Of a DNA stretch of 64,000 nt, positions 43,761 through 55,310 are shown piece by piece. The stretch spans positions 129,416,952-129,480,951 of the forward strand of contig NC_092806.1 in assembly GCF_040954645.1 (NCBI RefSeq). The letters are read 5' to 3'. The notes under the pieces are model-generated. The model did not search any database. It saw nothing but the letters and a program-made list of their open reading frames with translations, and was not told where the DNA came from. The first letter of the stretch is position 1. Every line of letters starts with the position of its first letter. The translations under genes were made by a program, and so were the position numbers. The DNA comes from Diabrotica undecimpunctata. Taxonomy: Eukaryota > Arthropoda > Insecta > Coleoptera > Chrysomelidae.

Positions 43761-45230
43761 TGTTTTTAATTACTGATTAAACACTCATCATTATCTCGAT
43801 CTTTATCTTCCATGGCACTTACATTGGTGCTCCAAGCGTAACTGAGACTAAGAAGGGAACCTCCTTGAAAGACGGGCGTGATCGTGATGGTAGTAATTGG
43901 GATCAAACTAACCTTTTAGGTTTTTGCTAGGACAACCAGCATACGATCCATTCTTTTTAAAGTCAGCTACCAAATAAATATTATTGGACAGAAAATGACT
44001 TAAAATTTTCTATCTCGACCAATTATGATTGAAATATTCCTCAAATATAGCTTTTAAGTGAAATTGTCCATTTTTCCCACCTAACGCTAAATTTTTGGAC
44101 TTTTCTTTTGGAGATAGTCCTACGTCCTTTCCCCAAGTTCTGAATATAGTCCAAACGATGAAAAATTTAGAAAATGTTGGTATGAAAATAAATAGTCAAT
44201 ATGTTTGTTTCTGCAAATGTTTATCGATGGTATGGTAAGAATATAATTGGCACATATATGAAACTAAATGTTCCTATTAATTATTCATGTAATTTAAGAT
44301 AGTTATAAAGAAAAAAAAATTACAAAAGCCAAGAAATAACAGCGGAATTGCAGACATTCATTAATCCATCTTTAATTATTTTCAGCAATTCTATGTGACT
44401 TTTTCTTTGATTAAGATATGATTATAAATAATATGTAAAAAAAAGTTGCAATATTTTTTATCTTAAGTTTTCAATTTGTCGAAAAGTCGAAACGTTTAAT
44501 TAAGTACACAGTGCCAGTTTTAGAATTGTTTGTAATTCCATCACATAATAATTACAAAAGTAATTTATCACAAGAAATTAGCTTTATAATAGTAATTTTT
44601 AAATAAGAACATTTACAAGCTACGAACAGTTACATAATTTTTATTTTCGCTAATTAATATTAAATTCGACAAGCAAATTAGTTTTCATTATATAAATGGC
44701 TGTACAAAAACATTGTATACAACATTCATGCGATGGCAATTAAAATGGTAGTATTCTTATTTTATGATATGTCTGATACTCGTATCTTAATGGCCATCAA
44801 TAAATAAAGACTAAAATATTCATATACTATTATTATTAATACCATATAGCAATATAAGGATTGAAAGTTTAAGATATGAACATACTGCAGAGAAATTTTG
44901 CAAGACGACAAATGTTCAATTGTCTATATATACCACAGCTTTTTTACTGGCAGCTGGTAAAAACTTTGTGTAAATACGCGTTGGTGTGTATAAAACTAGT
45001 ATTGCCTTGACTCAAAATGTAATATCTAACTGAAAATGATTAGAGATTATTACTGTGTCAGAGGTATATAGACTGAGCATTGTTCGTGGGTTGGTAGGTG
45101 TGTTCAAGGGGTAGTTAGTGTATTCGCGTTGTATATGCTGTACAGAAAAGAGTTTGGAATATAGAACAATTTTTTAAAAATATGACTTGTACTGACAAGT
45201 TTGCAATATAAGCGGGATCATTGTTTGATC
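43761..45230. other. No recognisable feature
   Basis: AT-rich sequence without supported features. Confidence 0.6.
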
Positions 45231-45231
45231 T

Positions 45232-47090
45232 TCTTCTTCTGGTTCCTATCCGTTTCGGATGTTGGAAATCCTATTGGCAATCATGACCTTGCTCGCTGCG
45301 GCTCGAAACAGCTCCGTTGAGGTTTTCTTAAACCATGTTCTTAAATTCCGCAGCCATGATATTCTCCTTCTACCGGGTCCTCGCTTACCTTTGACTTTAC
45401 CTTGCAATATAGACTGCAGCAGGGAGTAACGGTGCTGATTTCTTATAACGTGTTCCAGATATTGCAATTTTATGCGTTTGATCGTAAACACAATCTCTGG
45501 TTCCTTCTTCATTGTTTCTAGAACTTCCTTGTTCGTGATCCTTTCTGTCCATGATATTCTCAGTATTCTTCTATAAAGCCACATCTCAAATGCTTCAAGT
45601 TTTCAGTGGTGTCTGTAAGCGTCCATGCCTCCGCTCCGTACAACAACACAGAGAAAACATAGCATCTCAAATGTCTCATTTTTGTATCTAGGGATATGTT
45701 GTGACTTTTGAAGATGGCGCTCATTTTGTTAAAGACCGTTCTTGCCTTTCCTATGCGGCACTTTATTTCCTGTACATTGCTTCACTGTTCGCTTATAATA
45801 GTTCCCAGGTAGCAATACTGTTTTACTCGCTCTATCTGCGTCCCATTAATGTATAGATGAGCCCCATTTATATTCTCCTTTCTGATAATCATTTGTTTCA
45901 TTTTGTGGGTATTAATGTTTAGTCCGTACTGTTGACTGTACTCGTTTATTCTGTCCATTAGCCTCTGAAGTCCCTCTAAACTATCTGCTATCACCATGGT
46001 GTCGTCGGCATATCTAACATTGTTTACTCTTTCACCATTTAGAAGGATGCCTTCGTCTATGTCGTAAAGAGCCTCGTTAAAAATTTTCTCTGAGTACATA
46101 TTAAATATCAACGGCGATAGGATACATCCCTGTCTAACTCCACGTAGTATTTTTATGTGATCTGTTTCTTCTCCGTTAATTTTCATGTATGCGGTATGAT
46201 TCCAGTATAGTTCTGAAACTATTCTGAGGTCTTTGTCATCCAGGTCTGCTTCTTTTAAAATGTTTATCATCTTTTGATGTTGAACTCTGTCAAATGCCTT
46301 TTCATAGTCGATCAAGCACGCGTATACGTCGCAGTTAACGTCCCTGCATCTTTGAATCAGTACCTGTACTCCGAAAAGTGCCTCTCTGGTACCCACTGCG
46401 TTAATGAAGCCGAACTGTCTGTCCGATATTTGTTCCCCGCACTTCTTATAAATTCTTCCATGGTTGACTCTAAGAAACAGTTTCAACATGTGGCTCATTA
46501 GGCTGATTGTTCGATATTCTTCGCACTTTTTAGCCCCCTGTTTTTTAGGTATCGCTATGAATTCTGATTCTAGCCATTTATCAGGGATGATTCCTGTATT
46601 GTATATTTTATTGAAGACAGCCGTGATCCAATTTATTCCTTCTTCCTCCAAAAGTTTTAAAAATTCAGCTTCGATATTATCAGGCCCTACAGCTTTCCTG
46701 CTTTTCATCCGTTTTATTGCTTCTTCTACCTCGGATTTAAGTATGTCCGGGCCCGTCATCCTCTCCGAAAATGGATGCCTATAATCCGTTCTTTGATCTT
46801 GAAAAAGTGTCTCCAAATATATTTTCCATTTGTCTTTCATCTCTTGGGTGTCAATGATTCATTTTCCATTTTTGTCTATGAGTTTCATTTGTGTTCGCTT
46901 TTTAAAAGTACCCGTTATTTCTTTTACCTTTTTGTGTACATTAAAATTATCATGCTTGGCTTGTAGTCTTTCTATTTCTTTACATTTCTCTACAGCTTCT
47001 TTTTCTTTAGCTTCTCTTTTACTTCTCTATTTATTTCAGCTAGTTCTGAAAGATGTGGTTTCATCAATAATATTGCTAACGATTTTAAAA
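45232..47090 (-). pseudogene. RTE-type retrotransposon, relatively fresh, endonuclease missing
   Basis: The longest open piece (45782-46840, 352 codons) covers the reverse transcriptase: KDKWKIYLETLFQDQRTDYR, GPDNIEAEFLKLLEEE, CEEYRTISLMSHMLKLFLR, VYACLIDYEKAFDRVQHQK, LRGVRQGCILSPLIFNMYSE and NVRYADDTMVIADSLEGLQR. It stops at a TGA where Trp is likely, and after a frameshift continues with RCYVFSVLLYGAEAWTLTD, MWLYRRILRISWTERITN and GRRRISWLRNLRTWF to a (GAA)n-like run. Upstream, KEKEAVEKCKEIERLQAKHD and KVKEITGTFKKRTQMKLID belong to the endonuclease-RT linker. The endonuclease is lost. Confidence 0.92.
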
Positions 47091-47338
47091 AATTTCTTCT
47101 AAAATTGCATTGTGCCATAATGACTAAAAAACAAAAGAAAGATTTACTTACATTACTACACGCGTGGCGTATTTGGAACACCACTGGGAACAACAAAATA
47201 AACAGCTAATTACGATCTTCTCAAAACGCCGATTCTACCGAAACTAAAACCCTTAAAGCACGTTCCAGTGATAGGTTAGATAGATAAACAGGGTCTGTCT
47301 TTAAATTTTAAAATATATTTGCAGTAGAATTATTATAT
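47091..47338. other. No recognisable feature
   Basis: Short spacer; may include the last degraded linker of the RTE. Confidence 0.4.
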
Positions 47339-47359
47339 CTGGCGTATAAAATACGCCAG
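47339..47359. repeat. Perfect 9-bp hairpin
   Basis: CTGGCGTAT-AAA-ATACGCCAG, just outside the left end of the foldback at 47373. Confidence 0.85.
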
Positions 47360-47372
47360 CGTGTGTAGTTAA

Positions 47373-48070
47373 AGGTTAACAAATAACAAAAAAAAATTCC
47401 CAAATGACTTTGAGTAAAATATTTTTAGGCGTATCTCATCGAAATACACACTTTATATCGTGATAATTCTTTTCGAGTTAATTTCATTTGTTAAGAAAAT
47501 GCCATTTTTGGTGATTTTTGGGATTTTTTTTTAAACTACTAAATCAATTGCAATTCAATAAAAAGCTTTGTAATCTTTAAACCTTCAAATACAGGTAAGA
47601 ATATTTTGACAACAATAAATAGATTCTATGTTGGTCAAAACATGGAAACAAATATTTCGAATTTGCATTTCGAGCAATATATCGCTGTATATGATCGCGG
47701 TATGGTCGCGGTTATAGAGGCACGCGGCGCGCGGCTCTTAGAAATCTTTGAAACTATGTTTCTAGCAACATAGAAACCACTTAACCTTTGTAAAATATTC
47801 TTACTTATACGTGAAGGTTTATTGTTGAAGATTATAAAGCTTTTTATGGAATTCTAATTCATATAATAGTTTTTTAGAAAAAAAATCCCAAAAATATCTA
47901 ATTAAGGCATTTTTCAACAAAAAATTGCAAATAACTGGAAAAGGAAGCATTTTTCGAAAAATTACCAGGATAAAAGAATATTTATTTCGATGAGATCCGC
48001 CTGATAAACATTTTACTTGAAGCGTTTCGGGAAATTGATTTTTTGTTATAAGTTATTTGTTAATAACAAT
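47373..48070. repeat. Foldback element with roughly 250-bp imperfect inverted arms
   Basis: The left arm (about 47373-47620) and the right arm (about 48070 back to 47795) are inverted copies. Shared segments include TTAACAAATAAC at the outer end, GAGTAAAAT or AAGTAAAAT, ATCTCATCGAAAT, TTTTTGGGATTTTTTTT, ATAAAAAGCTTT and TAAGAATATTTT. The GC-rich loop contains GGCACGCGGCGCGCGGC (near 47717). Identity is lower than in the foldback at 28384, perhaps 65-75 per cent with gaps. No coding content. Confidence 0.75.
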
Positions 48071-48149
48071 TTCCGGCCCACTGGGAAAAATAAAAAAAAT
48101 ACATTTGAACTTGAACAAATATATAAAATCGAATAAAAAAAACGGCTGT

Positions 48150-48169
48150 GGCAGTCCAGTGGGACTGCC
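48150..48169. repeat. Perfect 8-bp hairpin
   Basis: GGCAGTCC-AGTG-GGACTGCC, four bases outside the left arm of the 70-bp inverted pair. Confidence 0.85.
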
Positions 48170-48621
48170 GGTGGAAGTTACACTTCTATACACGCATCCG
48201 CCGTTACAAATTTATTTGGGAGTCAATCTGCACAATCATTACATATGTAATTTTATAGGTAAGACATAGCAGAAAGAGAAACAGAATTAATAACAACTTA
48301 CTAACAATGAAGGATTGAATCAATATTTTGATGAAAATTTATATTTTTATTTTCATATATGTATGAAAGGAGTTGAATGCAAAAATTTTTTTACGCATAC
48401 TCTGCAGTAAAATCCATTGTTTATTTTGTTAGTAATATAATAATACAATACAAATTAAACTGCAATATTCATAAGTATTTAAAAATGACAATAATATACA
48501 TAAAAAAATACACTACAATACAGTGCAACATAATTCCATATATTAATACAATACAAATTAAAATGCAATATCCATAAGTATTTAAAAATGACAATAATGT
48601 AATAATATTAATAAAAAAGTC

Positions 48622-48693
48622 CTCCCCGACTGGGAATCGAACCCCGGTCTCCCGCGTGACAGGCGGGAATACTGACTACTATACTACCGAGGA
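48622..48693 (-). tRNA. tRNA-Asp (anticodon GTC), possibly degenerate
   Basis: On the minus strand it starts TCCTCGGTAGTATAG and has a perfect anticodon stem CCCGC-CTGTCAC-GCGGG with anticodon GTC, so it would decode Asp. The acceptor stem pairs TCCTCGG with TCGGGGA using G-T pairs, as in other eukaryotic tRNA-Asp genes, and the discriminator is G. A run of six Ts follows at once (48614-48619 on the element strand), a Pol III terminator. Departures from the norm are AG instead of the invariant GG in the D loop (GTAGTCA) and one mismatch in the T stem (CGGGG against CCCAG). It may be functional or a recent pseudogene. Confidence 0.88.
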
Positions 48694-48848
48694 CATGACA
48701 CAAATGTATTTCAAAATTGACAGTTCTGGATCATACAGTGGTCTATTGAGATTATTATTTTGAAATACAAAAGACTAATATAATTATGAACATTTATTAA
48801 ATAATACAAAACGTATCACATGAATAATAATATTAATAAATATTTTAT

Positions 48849-48849
48849 T

Positions 48850-48881
<32 letters not shown>

Positions 48882-48905
48882 TATATATCTTTATATAATA
48901 TATAT
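48849..48905. repeat. AT-rich microsatellite
   Basis: Broken (TA)n runs, longest at about 48849-48873. Confidence 0.95.
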
Positions 48906-49010
48906 TTAATATTAAATTATATATACAAAAGGAACATTTTTATATTCGAGAGAGGAAGAGGGAGAAAATATATCTTCTGTCTCTCTCTTACTCATTATCT
49001 TACATATGTA

Positions 49011-49640
49011 CAGTCCATCTAATTTATAAACCGTTGCACGTCATCGGCGTCATAGTCACATGATACCAACACGAAATATTTAGGCGGTAGGTGTGTTCTT
49101 TTTTAGAATCACTTTGCCGAGTACACTGGCATTACAGCCACTAGACATATTTTATTATATACGCGTAGAAATAATATTTAAAGATTTCTATTATTGTTAA
49201 CTTAAAAAAATACACAATAATATGTTTCATTTAATTTGTATAAATGCATTATAAAGCGTTTTTATGAAGAACATTTGTTCGGAACACACTGTAACTATAA
49301 TCGAACGAAGGTGATATTTTGGCATAAATTGGTAACACTTATTTGACAGTTGCGGTGTTGACACTTTAGTTTTGTTTTTATTATTTACTATTAATTAAAC
49401 TATGTTGTTTTTTAAACAAGCGGCTCAAATTGTTTTTAACAAGATTTTTTGTTGTTGTTTTGTTTCTATTTATTTACATTAAATATTAATTTATTTTGTT
49501 GTATAATCCACTTTTGTAATAATTATGTGACCTATTTGATTTAAAATGGATTCAGGATTTTTTTATACTTTGGCAACTATGTCAACTTCGATCTCTGTCA
49601 ATGATAATGACGTGCAACGGTTTGTAAATTAGATGGACTG
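49011..49640. mobile_element. MITE-like element with 34-bp terminal inverted repeats and TA flanks
   Basis: The left end reads CAGTCCATCTAATTTATAAA and CCGTTGCACGTCAT. The right end on the minus strand is identical over about 34 bp except for one base (ACAAACC instead of ATAAACC). TA is present immediately outside both ends, so the target was probably TA, as for Tc1/mariner relatives. The 630-bp element has no coding capacity. It sits directly against the right arm of the 70-bp inverted pair. Confidence 0.9.
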
Positions 49641-49708
49641 TAATGATTTCACAGATTCACTCCCATACAAATTTCCAACGTGGAGCGCGCGTATAGAAGT
49701 ATAACTTC

Positions 49709-51246
49709 AAAAAGGCTCGCTTATTATTTCAGTGCAAATTCTGATTTATTGAAGGTACATACATTTTGTAATTTCTGCGATTATATATTTATTTTTCAAT
49801 GCCTATGTTATTTTCGTAATTTTTAAAATAACAAGAATAAAAAAAAAGTAGTCATTTAGATTAGATTAGTTATAAAAACTATTAGGAGTTGGTTATTTTC
49901 TGACGATTTTACTAAATTGGTAGGAAAAAATAGTAAAAAGACAAACGTGAGTGATGATGATCACCTGAAGCAGTAAATAACAAACATAAGTATTCAATCT
50001 TGAGTGTTGACTCAAATTCACATCAAACGTATTAAAGTTTAATTAAGTTTTAACTCGAAAACGAAAACGAAATGTATGGAACTAACCTTAATTATATACA
50101 TAGTAATGGGTTTTTAATTCGCTCGGTGTAAGTCCGTGAAGGTGGCTAATTAATTTTTACGTTTGCACGGTCTGCGAACCTTAGTCTTATATTTAAAATT
50201 TAATTATAATTAAGACTTACAAAAATATACACAAACAATTAAATTGCCAATGGGTTTTGAGTAAAAAAATCGTTATCCAATAATAATTGGTTATTTATCC
50301 CTATTAGTAGTTTTTGCACAGTCTCGTTAATTTCATACGTATACGCTGACCTTAACAAAGTTTATATCTGACTCTTCCGAGATTGTTGAATATATACAAC
50401 CTATCTGATTTGTAAAGTTTGTTTAAAATTGCAATTTATAATTAAGATTGATACACTAAATCGATCAAATATTTTTTGAAAATATCTTTCAAACAATATA
50501 TCTAAAATAAAAATGACGGGTTCTCGTAGGACCACTATGTGTCATTTTATAACCACTGTATAAAACAGTATGTGGTTAATGGATAAGTCTGAAGCCAAAC
50601 TTTTTCCTACAAACACATAACCACTGGATGAAATGCTGGAGGCAATCATTTTCTTGAAAGATAAGACTTTATTTATAAGTATCAGTAGTTTGACCTCTAC
50701 AACGTACGTAGTGTACTGCAATGCACTATTCAGGTTGAGTATTATCCCAATGGGGATCAAAAATTTCAGTCGATGTTTAACACAAGGGTCACGTCACAAA
50801 GACTTTTACATTACGGCTAACGTGCCACCTACATCTGGAGACGGATTTGTGGAGGCATTGATTATATCTGAAATCGGGTAGTAGCTATGACGATAAGGGT
50901 TTGGCACACATGACCTACTGACATTACAAATTAACGTGAGTAGAAATTTTAAGTGTTGAACATGTTGAGACGAGTCCTCGAGTTGCGTAGAGGTTTAGCG
51001 GTTAATGGGGTTCTATTAGTATTCTATTCCCGTTCGACGCATACGAGTTCCAGAATAATAGTTGAAGCATGCGTGCGAGACGGGAAAATTATGTAGTGAG
51101 TAAGTTCCATTGTGTCCAGGAAAATGTAATCTCAAGAAGTTACGCCGTTATCCAATATCTAAAGAGAAACATGCGCTCGCCATTAAAATTACTAAAATAG
51201 GCTAGCTAATAATAATTGTATACTAGTATAGTCTTACTTTTATACC
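49709..51246. other. No recognisable gene
   Basis: AT-rich sequence. An 82-codon open frame at 50633-50881 is unrecognised. A small imperfect palindrome centred near 50564 (AACCACTGTATAAAACAGTATGTGGTT, quoted here in parts AACCACTGT and ATGTGGTT) is the only structure noted. Confidence 0.5.
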
Positions 51247-52710
51247 TTTTTTTTAATTGCTGTATTGCCAGATTCCAGCAAGAGCCTAAGAAGGTATCCA
51301 TTGAATTCTGGCAGGCAACGGTGGGAGAAATCTTTTTTTGTGCATCTAATGTCAGGTAGCAAGACATCCTGGCATCTTTCGGCCGAGTAGGATACTATGC
51401 CAGAAGAGCCCAGGGTAGTGCCGGATTAACCGTGTTCCAGCTAAAATCTTAACCACCTTTCCAGAGAGGTAGTCTTGGCACTTAATGAACAACTAAAATA
51501 AAAAACTAAAAACTTGTAAATAACCATACCTATTACCGTAATTCAGAAAATATTTCCGTTACCAGATCCCTGGTTCAATTTCCTCCTCTGTCCGTCTGCT
51601 CCTTTTTCTTCATCGCCCAGGAATCAGACAGTGTAATTCTCTCCATTCTTTCGCTCGTCTCAACATTATGTTTACCATGTTTCTTTTATCCAGTCCGAAA
51701 CCCATTCGCCTCTCGAAATATCCCCTTTCATTTGCCTATCTCTGGCAGTTAAAAATGTGGGCGGGAGCGTCCGGTACCCCACACACAGTACAGTCTGCCG
51801 AGGCAGATTTGCCTATTCTATTTGTAAAGGTGCCAAAACTACCATGTCCGGTCAGAAACTGCGTAAGATGTAGTCTAGTTTCCTGAACCTACATTCCCAC
51901 CACGGCCTCAGATCGGGAATAAGCTCCTTCGTCCCCCTTGCTTTTCCGCTATTATTTGCCCATTCTCTCTGTCACTCCACTATCGTTCTTTCTCTCTCAT
52001 TCTCATCTATATTTCCATCCTTCTTCCTTGCATACACCTTCGCTCGCTCTTTGCACAACAAAACGATCGGTATCACCTCTCCAATGACATATAGTCTCAT
52101 TTAAAACCGTCCTATATGTGCTAGATACCCTAAGAAGCATTCGCCTTTGCGAAGTCTCCATCAGCTTGGCGTATTTCGCAGTATTCAGTGCGCTACATCA
52201 GACTAGGACAACGTAGGTTACCACCGACTGACAAACTCCATTTAACACCCTTCTTTTGGTGCTACCTGGGCCTTTAATGTTTGGCATTAGCCGTATCAAC
52301 GCCTCCAGATTTCGGTTCGCCTTCTCTACCATCTTTTGGATGTGTACTTCGAACCTTAATCATTCCGACAACCATACTCAGAGATACTTAATCAATTTAT
52401 CCGGTGCAACCTCCACATCTTCCACTATAAAGCGAAAAGAGGATTTGTCCCGGCTCCCTTTAAGAACTAACAACTCCTCAGTTTTCTGAGGCGCTAGCTG
52501 TAGATCGTTCTCTCTGATCCACCTACTAATATGACGCAGGGCTGTGTTAGCCGCATTAGCCGTGTCCGTTTTCTGACTCGTCTTCGCAACCAGTGCGAGA
52601 TCTTCGACATAAGCTACAAGAGTGCATCTCCTTGGCATCTGTAGCTTTAACACCCCCTCGTACAGGACATTCCACAGGATGGGACCTAGTACTGAACCCT
52701 GCATCAACCT
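51247..52710 (-). pseudogene. R1-clade retrotransposon, 5'-truncated, with 3' UTR and poly(A)
   Basis: From 52710 down: LMQGSVLGPILWNVLYEGVL, then VAYVEDLALVAKTSQKTD where R1 proteins have ADD, so the first catalytic Asp is changed (YVED). Then RWIRENDLQLAPQKTEELL, AKLMETSQRRMLLRVSSTY, LTQFLTGHGSFGTFTNRIGK, ADCTVCGVPDAPAHIFNC (C-x2-C...H...C knuckle) and a roughly 300-bp untranslated region. It ends in eight Ts at 51247-51254, poly(A) on the element strand. The truncation lies exactly at the QGS box. Several stops occur in the C-terminal third. Confidence 0.88.
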
Positions 52711-53007
52711 TTGGATTGATTAATTAATCTCTATATTCAAGTCGCTAGCTCTAGAGTTGAACGTAATCCCAAAAAGTAGTGCTGTTTCCTAATGTCTGAA
52801 CAGGAACATACACTTGCAAATCTTAAAAAATAAAAATGAGTTGACGATTTTTTCTATGGCTTAATACAATAGCTTTAGTTCCAAACATGACTATTTTGTT
52901 TTTGGTTTCTAATTTGTTTCTGTCTAATATTCGATACGTATGCATCCTAGGATATTTGTGTAATTACTAGATTATGAAACATTAGGCCTAATTGACTTAC
53001 GTTATAG
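52711..53007. other. No recognisable feature
   Basis: Spacer between the R1 relic and the hAT remnant. Confidence 0.4.
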
Positions 53008-53600
53008 CTAGTGGCGGCTAGTGATAATTTTGTTCAGGGGGGCGCAGATTCGAGAATACAAAAAATAAATAGGTCAACCAAAAGCCTACTTCTTAAAATG
53101 TGACGTAATCCTTTTATCAACCTTTCCATAACCTTTTTATTAAAATCAGAAATTTCTTCAACTAATTTCTTTTATGAACAACATTGTAAGCGCCGTCAGT
53201 TTTTTTTCTGACATTATATTCCTTGCAAACGTCTTGATTCATTTCAAAGTAGAGAAACATCTTTTAGTTTCTGTAGTTGTCATTGGCATCATTATTAAGA
53301 TAATCAAAACTTTATTTATTTTATAAAATGTTGAATTTAAACCATATGACACTATTAAATTTAAAGTACCTAAGCAATCGATTAAATTTTTATTTTCTTA
53401 TGTTAGTTCTGACCGCGAGTAAAATATTGTCATTTCCAGTTTTAGGGTAAATTTTTCAGCCATTGGAAATGCATTGCTGAAGATATCAGTGTCTTCTAAA
53501 GGTAGTTCCTTTCTATAATGTCTGATATCTTGCTTGTCAAACTCAAAGAACTTTAGTTTAGTCGTAGTAATTCACACACTCTCATTATCATTTCTTAAGA
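53008..53600 (-). pseudogene. hAT-family transposase C-terminus with the element end
   Basis: The minus strand reads FEFDKQDIRHYRKELPLEDT, SNAFPMAEKFTLKLEM, NKNLIDCLGTLNLIV, KVLIILIMMPMTTTETKRCF, STLK, a stop, IKTFARNIMSEKKLTALTML and FIKEIS. The PMTT-E-ERCFSTLK-IKT-LRN-M-E-RL--L-ML block is the hAT C-terminal dimerisation domain. The gene is followed at 53010-53050 by AGTGGCGGCTAGTG with a GGGGGG run, a hAT-like terminal repeat. The 5' part is absent. An RTE lies immediately beyond, at 53641. The first catalytic residues are not present. Confidence 0.8.
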
Positions 53601-53640
53601 CTTAAACTTAACTTTATCAACACAAAATGATTATTTAATA

Positions 53641-55310
53641 CGTCTTCTTCTTCTCATTGCGCCGTCTTTGTTCGAAGGTTGGCGATCCAAATGGCAATTG
53701 TAGTTTTGGAAACTGCTGCGCGAAAGATCTCTGCGGATGAGCGGTCAAACCATCTCTTCAGGTCTTTCAGCCACGAGTTCTGGCGTCTTCCTACTGATCT
53801 TTTGCCCTGTACTTTTCCTTCCAGTATAACTTGAAGTAATTCATATCTTTTGCCTCTCAGCACATGACCCAAGTATTGCATTTTCCGCTCTTTGATTATT
53901 CTTAGTAATTCTTTTTGTTTACACATGCCACGAAGTACCTCAACATTAGTAACTCTTGGTACCCATGGAATCCTCAACATTCGTCTGTATATATACATCT
54001 CAAAGGCATCTATTCTTTTTTCTATTTCGGAGTCCATTGTCCAACTTTCACAGCCATACAGTAAGACAGAAAAAACGTAACATCTGATCATTCGGATTCT
54101 AAGCTGTAGACTAAGGTCTGATCTTGTAAAAAATGTTTTAATGCTCATGAATGTTTTCCTTGCTTGTTCGATTCTTGATAGGATTTCTTTTTTTGGATTA
54201 CACTGACTATTGATATTTGTTCCCAAATATTTTATGGAATTTACCTGTTCTATTATTTGACCCTTGGCATACACCAGTACGTTTATTGGTGTCTTTGAAA
54301 ATACTAAAGTTTTAGTTTTGGAAACGTTTAGATGTAAACCGAACATTTCGCTGTGGTGAACTACCGCATTTATTATATTTTGTAGTTCTTGTGCGTTGCT
54401 TGCTATTAAGACGGTATCATCAGCATATCTGATGTTGTCTATGCTGATTCCGTTAATCTTAATTCCGCCTTGGACCTTGTCTAATGCTTCTCTGAATATA
54501 GACTCCGAATACAAATTAAAGAGTAGCGGTGATAAGACGCAACCCTGTCTCACTCCTCGTCGGATTTGTATGTCTTCGGATGTTGTGTGCTCTATTTCAA
54601 TTGTTGCCGTTTGGTGCCAGTATAGTTTTGAGATAATTCGCAAGTCTTGTTCGTCAACTCCAGTTGTTCTCAGAATTTCGATCATCTTTTGATGGTTAAC
54701 GCAGTCAAATGCTTTTTGATAGTCAATAAAACATGCATATACATCTACATTCATGTCTCCATCGTTGCGTTAACACATTTAAAGCAAAAAGAGCCTCTCG
54801 TGTTCCCAATCCGTTTCGAAATCCGAATTGAGTGTCACTCATCTGGAACTCGCACTTCTTGTAAATTCGTGTATGGATAATTCTGAGAAAAGTTTTAAGG
54901 ACATGAGACATCAAGCTTAATATTCGATAATCATCGCATTGTGAGGAATTCGATTTTTTTGGTAATGCTACGAATGTTGATTTTAGCCAGTCTGTTGGTA
55001 TTTTACCTGTGTCATACATCTTATTGAATAGTGCTGTTATTAAATCTAGGCTTTTACTTTCGTTATCTGCAATTAGTTTAAGTATTTCGACATTGATATT
55101 GTCTGGACCGGTGGCTTTTCCATTTTTCTGGGATTTTACTGCATGACTCACTTCTTCTTTGGTTATTTCTGGGCCTTTTTCATTTATTCGATTATCTGTG
55201 GATGGTAGAGAACAAGGTCTATCGTCGTCAAAAAGAGTTTGTATGTATTCTTTCCATCTCTGGACCTGGTGTTTTGTTATTCTTGAGTTTACTGATCCTC
55301 AGTGTCTTAT
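53641..55310 (-). pseudogene. RTE-type retrotransposon, youngest in the window, single frameshift
   Basis: Two overlapping open frames, 54723-55151 and 53654-54754, together give a reverse transcriptase with tail that is broken by one visible frameshift near 54760. Motifs: GKATGPDNINVEILKLIADN, WLKSTFVALPKK, SLMSHVLKTFLRIIHTRIY, VYACFIDYQKAFDCVNHQKM, IRRGVRQGCVLSPLLFNLYS, NIRYADDTVLIASNAQELQN, RCYVFSVLLYGCESWTMDSE, YIYRRMLRIPWVPRVTNVEV, YLGHVLRGKRYELLQVILEG and GRRQNSWLKDLKRWFDRSSA. It ends at a GAAGAAGAAG run at 53643-53653. Upstream, VQRWKEYIQTLFDDDRPCS is the linker. No endonuclease is present, so it is 5'-truncated near 55310. Confidence 0.93.

Larger units (their letters stand above)
48174..49708. 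repeat. 70-bp inverted-repeat pair enclosing a 1.5-kb segment with a tRNA
   Basis: Bases 48174-48243 and the reverse complement of 49639-49708 align without gaps over 70 positions with about 15 mismatches. Both read GAAGTTA-ACTTCTATAC, then CGTT, AAATTT, TGGGAGT-AATCTG and AATCATTACA. Between them lie the tRNA-Asp-like locus, an AT microsatellite and a MITE. The arms may be the ends of an old DNA element or two inverted copies of a dispersed repeat. Confidence 0.75.

Noticed and set aside
50633..50881. 82-codon open frame
   Set aside because: No recognisable family, no neighbouring exon and no conserved motif.
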